Shown piece by piece: positions 1 to 10,084 of a stretch of 64,000 nucleotides of DNA. The position numbers and the translations under genes are program-made. Position 1 is the first letter of the stretch, and every line of letters begins with the position of its first letter. The notes beneath the pieces are model-generated. The model searched no databases and was not told where the DNA came from. It worked only from the letters and a program-made list of their open reading frames with translations. Source of the stretch: Symsagittifera roscoffensis (taxonomy: Eukaryota; Xenacoelomorpha; Acoela; Convolutidae). Location of the stretch: positions 72,351,465-72,415,464 of the forward strand of contig NC_087064.1 in NCBI RefSeq assembly GCF_963678635.1. Direction: 5' to 3'.

Positions 1-20
1 CTGGGTCCCATAGCTCTGAA

Positions 21-461
21 CTACTGTCCAGAATTCTTCCATGAACGCCACTCTGTCCAATCTACATCCCGTCCTATTCTCATGTTCTCGGTGATGTACA
101 TCCCACTCTCTTCGGGCAACGTTCCCAAGAAAGGTACTCTGGCTGAGCCCTCTATTCTTCTCATTCTAGGTGGTTCCATGAGGATTCTTTTTTCGTTCTT
201 TCTTGAATTGCCAGGAGAGCTGCTCTCCGGCAAATTCCGTTTCATTTCCATAAAGGCTGACGGAGGCTCCAGTGTCGAAATGCCTTCATCCGCTGGCTCA
301 ATCGTCTCCAACGTATCCGCGTTGTTCTCAAGATCACTGAAGATAATTGAAATCCAGGCTGGATACTCCTCCTGTCGATGCCCTGTCGTCTTCCCCACCA
401 GCTTGACTTGCATCTTGTTGCATGGGTTTTTCGGTTTGAAGGCTTCCACCCTGTCCGTCAT
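21..461 (-). pseudogene. Downstream module, last visible fragment
   Basis: About 146 residues, polar and charged, with no domain I recognise. It overlaps the preceding fragment in another frame, which suggests a frameshift within one ancestral reading frame. The fragment ends at a stop near the left edge of the window, so the end of the element may be just outside. It belongs to the 5.3 kb module downstream of the gypsy pol region. Confidence 0.45.
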
Positions 462-861
462 CTCCTTCTGACATATCCTTCTTTGAGCTCGAGGGTCCTT
501 GCTTATCGTAGTCGGTTCCTTCCAGAAACTTCGGTATGATCAATGTACCGGCCGATCTATCTTCCTCTTCTCCATAGACCACTTTGATTTCCTCGCAGCC
601 GAAGGGTGCTAGGAAGGTTCTCGTTCGCAGCGTTCCCACTACCGTCAACTCCGGTTTCACGCTAGTCAGGATCAAGGAGGCCTCAGGCAGTTTGGTCCTG
701 CCTCTCATCTTCATAGGCGCTAAGCCTAAACCCGCCCATTCCTCATCAAATCTTCCAGACGTGGGAGTCGCTGCGTTGCTTATTCGCCTTCTCGTCGCTT
801 GATCCGTATAGGCAAATCGTGTGTACTGTATGTAACACAGCAGCGGCATTTCTTCCCACAA
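334..861 (-). pseudogene. Downstream module fragment, acidic C-terminus
   Basis: About 175 residues. The N-terminal half contains mixed hydrophobic and basic segments; the C-terminal ~60 residues are rich in D, E, G, S and Q and look disordered. It is separated from the upstream fragment by about 40 bases without an open frame in register, so this is one piece of a broken ORF. No function is recognised. Confidence 0.45.
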
Positions 862-901
862 AGTATGTATCCATCGTTGCTACGAAATTCCCTATTCTCC
901 T

Positions 902-1468
902 TTAATTGGTTTCGAATGCTCTCAACCTAGGAGTTTGTACCACGGAGACTGCTCCGAGCAACATCCTCCTTATCAGAGGGAATTCGGGGATTGCGTCCGG
1001 CAGCTTCTCGTAATCACCCCAGTATTTCGTCTCTTCTCTCACCTTGTGATATGCTGCAGTGAGACGAGGAACTCTGCTCATTTCACCATTCGTCTTGTCA
1101 TAGGGTCTCAGATTCCAGAGCTTTGGAAACACCTCGATGTGTCCTCTTTCTACTTCTCCCATGCGATCACGGAAGTGATCGTCAAAGTTGATGACTGTCA
1201 TCTCTGGCTCTGATGTTTTCGCAAATAACATATTTTCACTCATGAGCTCCCGGAATGTGTGCTGCTTACACCAGTTCAGTACACAACCATCCACTGCTGA
1301 AATGAGGTTCAGGTGCAGCACCGACCTCCTATAGGCCTCCACCTTAACGTCAGGGAACGCAAACGTGACTGCTGGTCCATAGATCACTGTAACAAACTCT
1401 GTGGCTCCTCTGATCAGTGCTAAGGGATCGATTCTCATAGCCAAGCTCAGATCGGTTAACAGGGGCAT
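902..1468 (-). pseudogene. Downstream module fragment, unknown fold
   Basis: About 188 residues with a normal globular composition. There are several aromatic and Pro residues and no low-complexity sequence. It lies between the helix-rich fragment at 1585-2160 and the acidic fragment at 334-861. I see no catalytic motif. The composition argues that it was a real protein segment of the element and not a chance frame. Confidence 0.5.
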
Positions 1469-1584
1469 GCCTCCAACATGTCGTCTAACATCTTCTTCTC
1501 TTTCGATAGTCTCATCTTCTCCCGTTCCAAAGCGATTTTGTTGTAGGAGATATTGGATAAGAGTATGTCTCAGGAGTATGTATC

Positions 1585-2160
1585 TTATTCCACGAGTCCG
1601 TGGATTTCTTCATATCTAAATTCCTCACTCTCTCTCATCTGCTCTGGGCAACGTGTCAATTTCATCAGTCCTCCCAAGTTTCCGTGGGTAATCGCAATCA
1701 GTGTTAGAAGCCCATCTAACCGCAGGTTCTGAATTCCTTCGGTGAGCAGCATCGCCGGTTCTTTCACGAAACTCTCTGCTCCAAACGTCACGAACAAGGC
1801 TAGTAGTTCCACTATTGACACTTCCACTACTGCTTGGAGGAATTCCTTAATCAAGTAACGAGAGACTTTCGGGTAGACTTTTGCCAAGAAGGACGCGGTC
1901 CATCCGGCTCCCAACCCTTCCAGCATGCTGTCTGTCCGTTCAAAGCTTTCCTGTCCCTTCACTTCCTGGGTCCAGAAGGTTTCCAGGGTAATCTGACACA
2001 TTCTGTTTACAAATTCAGCGGTCTTTTCTTCGGCATTTTCCGCCAGGTTCACCTCCTTTAACAAGTAGGCATGGATCTTCGCGATCATCACAGGGCCTTG
2101 CTCAAAAGCATCTGCACCCAATGCCGCTACTCTAGTGAATTTTCCTTCTCGTGTCTTCAC
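1585..2160 (-). pseudogene. Downstream module fragment, helix-rich
   Basis: About 191 residues, Leu/Ala/Glu-rich and predicted by eye to be largely helical. It ends at an in-frame stop; the start is displaced by a frameshift relative to the fragment at 2213-2920. No known domain is recognised. It is annotated as part of the broken reading frame downstream of pol. Confidence 0.5.
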
Positions 2161-2212
2161 CTGTCATTTCCATTGCTCGGAACCATAAGTCGTTGGACAT
2201 CGCTACGATCAC

Positions 2213-2920
2213 TCAATGGTCGTCGTCTATTCCCGGTTTCAGTTTGAGCTGTCGACTGAAATTGGACAGTTCTAACCCCAGCACCTCGTCCAACACTAAC
2301 ATGAGCAGCGCATGGTCCTTGAATCCTCTCATCGCGTTCGAGATATCTGACCACACTGCAGGAAGTTCAGCCCTGAGTGGCCTCAGGTTCTCCATCTCTA
2401 TCATGCGATTTGGGGCTGATATGATCACATCATATTTTCTTTCCGAAAGCAAGGTCACAATCGCATACACGAATTTCAGTCCATCCGGGAGATATGCATA
2501 CCCCGGAGACAACGCGAATACTACTCTCGGTGTCACTTTGGTGAACGACCCCTCCTTCGTCGCATCCACCACTTCACCCATCGACTCAAGGATATCTTTT
2601 ATCGCTGGCCACACAGCATTCTCTGCCGTTGTAGGATCTCTGAGTCTGCTCAGACAACCTCTACTGTGTAGATGGTCCTTGATGCCAGCAAACACGATCG
2701 TAATTGGGTTCATGTCCGTCTGTCTTTGTACCCCTATAGCCAGAGATACCGATTGCAGTAGGTCCAGATCGACCGCTGCCAACATTATAACGTCCGGCCA
2801 AAACAGAGACTTGGAGGTATACACGAACTCTGAGTTCGCTTCTATCATGATCTTGGCCTTCCTCATTTCTGCTTTGTCATAGGCGGCGAAAATGGTCTGA
2901 TCTTTCCTTATCGCTTTCAA
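2213..2920 (-). pseudogene. Downstream module fragment, possible second SGNH-like domain
   Basis: About 235 residues with alternating hydrophobic strands and helices. A segment reading VFAGIKDHL resembles the G-x-N-D block of SGNH hydrolases with Lys in place of Asn. It is followed by a strand-helix segment containing VVFALSPGYAYLPDG. No GDS serine block or D-x-x-H block is visible, so if it is an SGNH fold it is an inactive relative. An in-frame TAA just upstream (2948) separates it from the preceding fragment in the same frame. Confidence 0.4.
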
Positions 2921-2947
2921 CCCGCCGTATCTTTGGACATCGCCATC

Positions 2948-3379
2948 TTAATTCCCTAGTTTCGGGTATATTCTCTCCTTTATATGACCTGGGGGTGAGC
3001 TCACTTGCCTAAACATCTTCACATGTTGTCCGATCGGCGCCCTTGTCACTAGAAATCTTCCAAGTCTCTCTTCTCGATTCACTTCATCATGATTCAATCT
3101 CACATCTTGCAATGGTCTCGCTTTCACTGGTCCCATTGTGTTGTTAGAGGGCAATCCCTCTAGGTCAGCAAATCTCAAGGCCGTCGTGGAGCTGAAATTT
3201 ATGCTAGCGGCTATCAACCAGTCTACGCCGGTTATCGAGTACAGTCTGCTGACGGATAGCGTCGCTCCATTCAGCATCCTCCTTGCATCTTCGATGAAAC
3301 TTACCCTCTGGAGATCCAGCTTCATTAGTTCGTCTATGTATACATGCCAGGGAGATGGTATGGGTCTTGACCACATCAA
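2948..3379 (-). pseudogene. Downstream module fragment after the SGNH domain
   Basis: About 143 residues. Its first ~14 residues (MWSRPIPSPWHVY) are encoded by an 80 bp sequence that is repeated at 4052-4131, upstream of the SGNH domain. The rest has no recognised domain. It ends at an in-frame TAA at 2948-2950, and the same frame then continues into the next fragment, so this is a nonsense change and not a natural end. Confidence 0.5.
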
Positions 3380-3417
3380 CGAGCCTCTGCCCGGGCGTCT
3401 CTCCTCTCGACTGGTAC
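3338..3417. repeat. 80 bp direct repeat, copy 1
   Basis: This 80 bp stretch recurs at 4052-4131, apparently without mismatch. On the minus strand it encodes the RREERRPGRGSLMWSRPIPS-type segment in its natural context here, between the SGNH fragment and the next fragment. Confidence 0.9.
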
Positions 3418-4189
3418 TTGTCGTCTCCGATCTCGTGTCCGATCTAGACGTGTTTCCAGGCTAGGAGGCACAAAGGTGGTAATCACCGCGTCATTCGCTG
3501 TTCCTTCTTCCTTCAGCGCTCCTGTGTCAAAGAGTTCCGCCTCTATTTCATCCAACCGCTCTTGGAAGACTCGATTCAACCAAGACTGTCCTTCGATACT
3601 ATCGAAGTGGATGCCGTCCGTGGTCAGTCTGGCCTGATCCATAGCTCTCAACTCATGTTCGATGTCCATGAGGATCATTCTTCCGGCATTCCGACTTGCG
3701 AGATTCCTCAAGATGTTATTCCTCCTGACGACTCCTTCGTTGTGCCTTCTTCCTGCTGACAGTGCAAACGGTCAGTACTGCGCAATTGAATTTCTGCCAG
3801 AGGGTAGTAAACAAGCACACCATCATTGATTCCCATAGTGCTTCCTGCTCATCCGAACCTCTGGAGATGTCATTCGTTCCAACCAGGATCATCACATTGG
3901 GGATCCTCCCTGGATTCATCAGTTCCACCATTCGATATAACTGGGCTATCGTCGCGCCTCCGAAGGCCATCACCGTGGTGACCCAAGAGGTCCTCAAATT
4001 CGATAGTACACTGACCAAGCTGTCTCCCAGTATCAGATGTGATGTCCCCGGGTATACATGCCAGGGAGATGGTATGGGTCTTGACCACATCAACGAGCCT
4101 CTGCCCGGGCGTCTCTCCTCTCGACTGGTACCCGGGCGTCTCTCCTCTCCAAGTTTACTGCCGGGTTCCAAGTCTATCGATTGAAGCAA
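3376..4189 (-). pseudogene. SGNH/GDSL hydrolase-like domain
   Basis: Two fragments (4189-3716 and 3711-3376) together carry the four SGNH blocks: GDSLV near 4027 (Ser), a following Gly in FGGATIAQL, GTND near 3880 (Asn), and DGIHFD near 3618 (Asp and His). In the family, Ser, Gly, Asn and His form the catalytic site of esterases, lipases and acetylhydrolases. The distance from Ser to His is about 140 residues, short but within range for the fold. A frame break near 3714 separates the GTND block from the DxxH block, so this copy is not functional. The substrate cannot be inferred. The domain sits downstream of gypsy pol, the position env occupies in some elements. Confidence 0.7.
4052..4131. 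repeat. 80 bp direct repeat, copy 2
   Basis: Identical by eye to 3338-3417 and followed at 4131-4148 by a third partial copy of its CCCGGGCGTCTCTCCTCT part. It interrupts the coding sequence just upstream of the GDS block, so it is probably a later template switch or duplication. Confidence 0.9.
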
Positions 4190-5337
4190 GCTCTCGGATC
4201 TGTCTCCGGAACTCCCGTAAAATTATATCTCAATTGATTGTTCTTTTGTACGTCTATTACACGTGACACTTTCTTCGCTGGCATCTTCTGTATTCTTCTC
4301 TCTGGGGCCTTCAAGCTCCCCATGAGTGGCGTCACGTCACTTATCCCCTGTCTGATCACGGTCTGGGAGAGTCGTACTCTGCCCGTGTCGTCGATCGTTC
4401 CATAGGGTGCAGTCACCCTGGAACCTGGCGCATTCTTGTTGGCGACCAGTCGTCCAGCTGTCTCTATCAGCTTCCTCACCGTTTGTTCCACGACGGGGTC
4501 ACCCAAGGTGTCACTAGGGTCCGGGATTGTCACTCGATCTGTCGCTGTCGGGAGCCGTGTCTCCGTTGTCTGACTCATTTCTCGAGGCGTCAAGAGCTCC
4601 ATCGGGGACTGCCCACGAGGAGTACTCCTTGCAGGTATCACTTTCTCCACGGCCGTTGTCAACGCCCTCCGTTCCGATCGCTCCTTGTAGTCCTGCCTCA
4701 AGCGCTCAATTTCTTGACCCTGCTTTTTTTGCAGTCTTCGAACAATTTTTTGCACATGTCCCGATCTTCCTCCGTAATGAGCATGGTTTTGGTCATCTCG
4801 TCCAGCTCCCTTTTCGTCCTTTCCAGTTCATCCTTCATCCCATCCAGATCTTGCATGGTTTGGTTCGTCTGAACCTTTTGTCCCACTTTCGCCCTCTTTG
4901 GTGGCACAGCTGCTCTCAGTGGTGAAACCGACGAGGCAGCCTCGCTGTTCATCTCCTGATGCATTCTCGTCAGCCCAGGTTTGGGCTTGGAGGGCATAGG
5001 TATTTCACCTGGTTGGTAAGTCCTAGAACTTCCCAATCCAGGCTCATTCGCCAAGTCACTCCCTGAGAGAGCCCCGTTTCTCCACCTCATAACTCTCATG
5101 TTCGGGCGGTCTAGCACTCCCCTCTCTCCATATGCTGCCATCCACAGGACTTCCGTGGGGCGGTTCCCACGGTTGTCATGCCCCAAGATGTTAATCAGGG
5201 CGGTCAGCAACATGACTACCTCTGGGTCCTCCAGAGCAAAGTCTCGATCCATCAGCCGACGATAGATCGCATCTATCATCGGTCCTACATATGCCTCTGC
5301 CAGGTCCATCAATTCATCCAAGTTGAAATTGTCCATT
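4174..5337 (-). pseudogene. Downstream module N-terminus: helical domain and coiled coil
   Basis: The likely start is the ATG at about 5337 (MDNFNLDE). The first ~100 residues look globular and helical; then comes a Pro/Ser/Lys linker and a long heptad-like coiled coil rich in E, K, R, L and M. The frame shifts inside the coiled coil at a run of A residues (T run on + strand, about 4724-4730) and continues to 4174. By eye it resembles a structural or gag-like protein, but I do not recognise a family. Downstream comes the SGNH domain. Confidence 0.5.
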
Positions 5338-5369
5338 CTGTTCTTCAAGTTCGATTCGATTTGATTCAA

Positions 5370-5794
5370 AGGTTTGACTCAAGTGAGTAATTAAATGATC
5401 AATCAGGATCTAGAAAAGAAGTCACAAATATCACACTTGTTAGTTTCACCTTAACAGATATCGTTAGAATTTACTTAAAAACAGTTCCGATGAAAAGATA
5501 TTTATCCTAAAATTTATTAAAATCAATCGGTCTCTAAAATTTTGGAATTCGACCTAAGATTGGACAGTCCAAACTTTGGATCTATTCCTAAGATCGTCTT
5601 TCAGTTGTTCATGGTCACTAACCCCTTCTTACCCAGGACCTTAATAACATAACACATAACATAACATAACACACATAATCACACATATCACACATTACAT
5701 ACAACTTATTCGTCCTTAGCCTAACACTCTCACGCCCGTCACTCAGCCTATACTTAAGTAATATTTCTTATGTAAATATACTTGTATATTAGTA
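5370..5794. other. Non-coding AT-rich spacer between integrase tail and downstream module
   Basis: No convincing coding frame. It contains a low-complexity stretch built on AACATA/ACACAT words (about 5645-5705). The part from 5515 onward is duplicated at 7430. It could hold signals for expressing the downstream ORF (splice acceptor or promoter) or be a remnant LTR, but nothing decisive is visible. Confidence 0.5.
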
Positions 5795-7429
5795 TCAGAA
5801 AAATATCACGTGTACCAGCGCGTACAGTTCTCGAGGGTGCAGTCGTCCTCTGTTCGGGTCGTACACTGGAAGCGAAAGCTCCTTCACGTCCATTTCTACG
5901 AGGATGTCTCTCAACCTCGTCAAAGACAAGATTAGGTTCTCTGGGTCTACGTTCTGCTTAGGTATTTTCCCGGTATCTGTGACGCCGCCGGAGGTAAGGC
6001 TGCTACGCCCCCTACTCCTGGTCGTTGCTTCCAAAGCAACTCTATGTTTTTATATTCTCTCTTAAAATCTGCCGCTAACGCTGTCCTAAAACTCATGTCT
6101 GCTGTGATTGCTATCGCACATGTTCTATTTGTGAGTATGAAATCACTGTCTGTTAGTATTATGTTACTTGAATATTCATTTGGTAAGTTAAAATATGACT
6201 CAACTACCCTCCCTATGTCAGGTTTCTTAGGTTTTTCGCCTGTTTCTGCGTCTAAGTCTCCTGTTTCTCTTGCTACTCTTAATCTTTTTATTATCAAGTT
6301 TTCAGTGTGGGTAAGTCCTACCCCAACTCCCCGGGTAAAAATACCCATCGACGTCCCCGTCGATCGCATACCGGGTGTCAAATCGAAATTGGAAGCCGGA
6401 ATGAGTAGTCGCCCTTCCTGGGCAGCCCAGGAAGGATCATCTCGTTCGGTTTTCATGTATTTTATGCTTTCACGATCTACCTCTTGAATCGTGACAGTGG
6501 TCCCCTTTGGGTCCGACGTCATTTCATTCAGCCATTCTAAGACACAAAAGTTCGTCAAGTCTTGTTCGTATGACTGCGGTTGCTCGTCGTCGAATTCTAC
6601 CTCGGGGGGTTTCGACCGGTCGTCGACCCACTCATCGTCGTGATCATCGACTATGTCAATGTCTTGTGACACAGTTATTTCTTCTAGACCCTCTACTTCT
6701 TCCACTATCTTCTTCAGATCTATCCTATCCACTACAAAGTCGTCACCGTAAGGTTTCTATTTCTTTCTTGGTCTTGTCCCGTCCTTCTGACGAGTCTGTA
6801 TCGTGAACGGAAGATCCGGTTCCAAGTTCTTGGGAACCTCTATCTGATCGGGATCCTGCCAATCCTCCTCTGCGTAGGGAAAGGTTTCATCGTCCGCTCC
6901 GATCACCTCGTTTGGATCCAGGTCCAGCGGTGTATCCGTTCCTTCCTCCACGATTTCGTTTCCATCGTTCTTCTCCCTGGTGCCCTTTTCGTTGACCTCA
7001 CAAGCAGGATCCATCATTAGATAATCCCCTTCTTCCATGTCTGCAGGTATACACCAGTCTTCTGTCGATGGATTGTGTGGCTTAATGTTCTCGTAGTGGG
7101 CGGCTCGGCCAGTGCTCAGTCTATAAAAGCGTCCCTCCTGGTGCACTTCTGTAATCATGAAGGGTCCCCTCCACTTTTTAGGAGCTTTTTCGTTCCTTTC
7201 GGTGGTATAACGTTCTGAAATACCCATACGTAATCTCCCACCTTGTAAGCTTTTGCACCAGCTGCTTTCTTGTCGAATTTTTTCCTCTGCCTTGCCTGTG
7301 CTTGCTGAGTATTTCGCCTGCATAAATCGTTCAACTCCTGTTGACGTCTGATCACATCCCTCACATAGACCTGTGGAGACGTTTTCATTCCCTCATACTC
7401 TGGGTAGAAAAAGGTTAAGGTTAAAGACT
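5515..7429. repeat. Tandem 1.9 kb duplication, copy 1
   Basis: Matches 7430-9345 at an offset of 1914-1915 bp with roughly 20 differences by eye, i.e. about 99 percent identity. It covers the non-coding spacer and the integrase C-terminal tail. This copy has a nonsense change at 6757-6759 and a 1-base loss near 7178. Confidence 0.95.
5947..7388 (-). pseudogene. Integrase tail, duplicated and broken copy
   Basis: Encodes the same product as 7861-9405: the end of the integrase (KWRGPF, a GPY/F-like module) and a ~400-residue acidic C-terminal extension ending in KYLSRT. It is broken by a frameshift near 7178 and a TAG at 6757-6759 where the other copy has Tyr. It has no promoter or integrase core of its own because it arose by tandem duplication. 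Confidence 0.85.
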
Positions 7430-7860
7430 ATTAAAATCAATCGGTCTCTAAAATTTTGGAATTCGACCTAAGATTGGACAGTCCAAACTTTGGATCTATT
7501 CCTAAGATTGTCATTCAGTTGTTCATGGTCACTAACCCCTTCTTACCCAGGACCTTAATAACATAACAGATAACATAACATAACACACATAATCACACAT
7601 ATCACACATTACATACAACTTATTCGTCCTTAGCCTAACACTCTCACGCCCGTCACTCAGCCTATACTTAAGTAATATTTCTTATGTAAATATACTTGTA
7701 TATTAGTATCAGAAAAATATCACGTGTACCAGCGCATACAGTTCTCGAGGGTGCAGTCGTCCTCTGTTCGGGTCGTACACTGGAAGCGAAAGCTCCTTCA
7801 CGTCCATTTCTACGAGGATGTCTCTCAACCTCGTCAAAGACAAGATTAGGTTCTCTGGGT
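7430..7860. other. Non-coding spacer, second copy
   Basis: Same non-coding sequence as 5515-5946, placed after the end of the intact-frame integrase tail. A 79-codon frame without ATG overlaps the tail's end in both copies (7709-7948 and 5795-6034), but the copies are too similar for this to show selection. Confidence 0.6.
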
Positions 7861-9345
7861 CTACGTTCTGCTTAGGTATTTTCCCGGTATCTGTGACGCC
7901 GCCGGAGGTAAGGCTGCTACGCCCCCTACTCCTGGTCGTTGCTTCCAAAGCAACTCTATGTTTTTATATTCTCTCTTAAAATCTGCCGCTAACGCTGTCC
8001 TAAAACTCATGTCTGCTGTGATTGCTATCGCACATGTTCTATTTGTGAGTATAAAATCACTGTCTGTTAGTATTATGTTACTTGAATATTCATTTGGTAA
8101 GTTAAAATATGACTCAACTACCCTCCCTATGTCAGGTTTCTTAGGTTTTTCGCCTGTTTCTGCGTCTAAGTCTCCTGTTTCTCTTGCTACTCTTAATCTT
8201 TTTATTATCAAGTTTTCAGTGTGGGTAAGTCCTACCCCAACTCCCCGGGCAAAAATATCCATCGACGTCCCCGTCGATCGCATACCGGGTGTCAAATTAA
8301 AATTGGAAGCCGGAATGAGTAGTCGCCCTTCCTGGGCAGCCCAGGAAGGATCATCTCGTTCGGTTTTCATGTATTTTATGCTTTCACGATCTACCTCTTG
8401 AATCGTGACAGTGGTCCCCTTTGGGTCCGACGTCATTTCATTCAGCCATTCTAAGACACAAAGGTTCGTCAAGTCTTGTTCGTATGACTGCGGTTGCTCG
8501 TCGTCGAATTCTACCTCGGGGGGTTTCGACCGGTCGTCGACCCACTCATCGTCGTGATCATCGACTATGTCAATGTCTTGTGACACAGTTATTTCTTCTA
8601 GACCCTCTACTTCTTCCACTATCTTCTTCAGATCTATCCTATCCACTACAAAGTCGTCACCGTAAGGTTTATATTTCTTTCTTGGTCTTGTCCCGTCCTT
8701 CTGACGAGTCTGTATCGTGAACGGAAGATCCGGTTCCAAGTTCTTGGGAACCTCTATCTGATCGGGATCCTGCCAATCCTCCTCTGCGTAGGGAAAGGTT
8801 TCATCGTCCGCTCCGATCACCTCGTTTGGATCCAGGTCCAGCGGTGTATCCGTTCCTTCCTCCACGATTTCGTTTCCATCGTTCTTCTCCCTGGTGCCCT
8901 TTTCGTTGACCTCACAAGCAGGATCCATCATTAGATAATCCCCTTTTTCCATCTCTGCAGGTATACACCAGTCTTCTGTCGATGGATTGTGTGGCTTAAT
9001 GTTCTCGTAGTGGGCGGCTCGGCCAGTGCTCAGTCTATAAAAGCGTCCCTCCTGGTGCACTTCTGTAATCATGAAGGGACCCCTCCACTTTTTTAGGAGC
9101 TTTTTCGTTCCTTTCGGTGGTATAACGTTCTGAAATACCCATACGTAATCTCCCACCTTGTAAGCTTTTGCACCAGCTGCTTTCTTGTCGAATTTTTTCC
9201 TCTGCCTTGCCTGTGCTTGCTGAGTATTTCGCCTGCATAAATCGTTCAACTCCTGTTGACATCTGATCACATCCCTCACATAGACCTGTGGAGACGTTTT
9301 CATTCCCTCATACTCTGGGTAGAAAAAGGTTAAGGGTAAAGACTT
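7430..9345. repeat. Tandem 1.9 kb duplication, copy 2
   Basis: Second copy, continuous with the integrase core. The junction is at about 7430, where the sequence matching 9326-9345 is fused to the sequence matching 5515. The high identity indicates a recent duplication. Confidence 0.95.
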
Positions 9346-9405
9346 CTCGTGTCCAGTTAGCATCATGTGTGGACTAACTCCAGTGGTGGAGTGTTGCGTG
9401 CTATT
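7861..9405 (-). pseudogene. Integrase C-terminal region with long acidic extension
   Basis: This frame is open for about 500 residues and continues the integrase in the same frame after the TAG at 9406-9408. Basic residues and the KWRGPFMITEV module lie at about residues 90-105 and correspond to the GPY/F region of Ty3/gypsy integrases. After it come ~390 residues rich in D and E that I do not recognise, ending with TAG-bounded KYLSRT. The extension is much longer than in a typical integrase and could be a separate functional domain. It is the better-preserved of two tandem copies. Confidence 0.8.
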
Positions 9406-9846
9406 CTAGGCTCCCATCACCTGTGGAAGGTATCTGTCCCAATCGGTCATGTACCTGGAACAATATACTCTCAGCATCGACACTAACGTCCTATTCTGTC
9501 TTTCCACAAAGCCATTCGTCTGGGGGTGGTATGTCGTGGAGTGAGCTTGAGCAACCTGTGAGCGTCTCATAAGCTCTTTCGTAAGCTCTCCTAAGAAAGC
9601 TGTTCCATTATCTGATTGAAACGTCATCGGACAACCATGTCTCGCTATCCACGTATTGATCAGGTGGTCGCATGTCTCTTCCAACGAGGCAGTTATGCAT
9701 GGCACAGCCTCTGCATACTTCTTGAAGTGATCTATCATGACCAGGACTTGGTTATAACCGCTGTCTGTCATGCATAACTTTTGGTGATCTATCTGCACCA
9801 CCTCGTTGAATTCAGAAGACTCGATCGATTGTAAAGGAAATCGCAA
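9406..9846 (-). pseudogene. Integrase catalytic core
   Basis: Carries the DDE triad of retroviral-type integrases: Asp in VVQIDHQK, Asp in QSDNGTAF, and Glu in NGFVERQNRTL, with the family-typical HSTTYHPQTNG before the Glu. The enzyme inserts element cDNA into host DNA. The frame stops at a TAG (9406-9408) inside the end of the core; the same frame then continues into the C-terminal region. Confidence 0.9.
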
Positions 9847-10084
9847 CTTCCTTGGGTCCTTGACCTGTTGGCATGACAGACATGCTGTTACCCACTTCTC
9901 GCATGTCTTTTTTCATTCCAGGCCACTCGAAACGCTTCAGGATCCTCTGATATACCTTGTCGATCCCCTGATGGCCCATCTGATCATGCGACCTGAATAG
10001 TAGTTCTGTCTGATAGAGTTGCGGCAACACTATCGCGTTATACTTGTATAGGACTTTGTCTTCTTCTCTTCTCTTGCATGCCAC
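9812..10084 (-). pseudogene. Integrase N-terminal zinc-binding region
   Basis: Contains the two His of the HHCC finger (HDQMGHQG). The segment bearing the two Cys lies in another frame because of a shift near 9915, at a run of T on the + strand. Both Cys codons remain visible in the shifted frame. The fragment links the RNase H/linker region with the integrase core. Confidence 0.8.

Noticed and set aside
5795-6034. 79-codon frame overlapping the end of the integrase tail, present in both tandem copies
   Set aside because: It has no ATG, its upstream frame is closed by a stop, and the two copies are nearly identical by recent duplication, so conservation is not evidence. No canonical slippery heptamer in the right phase.
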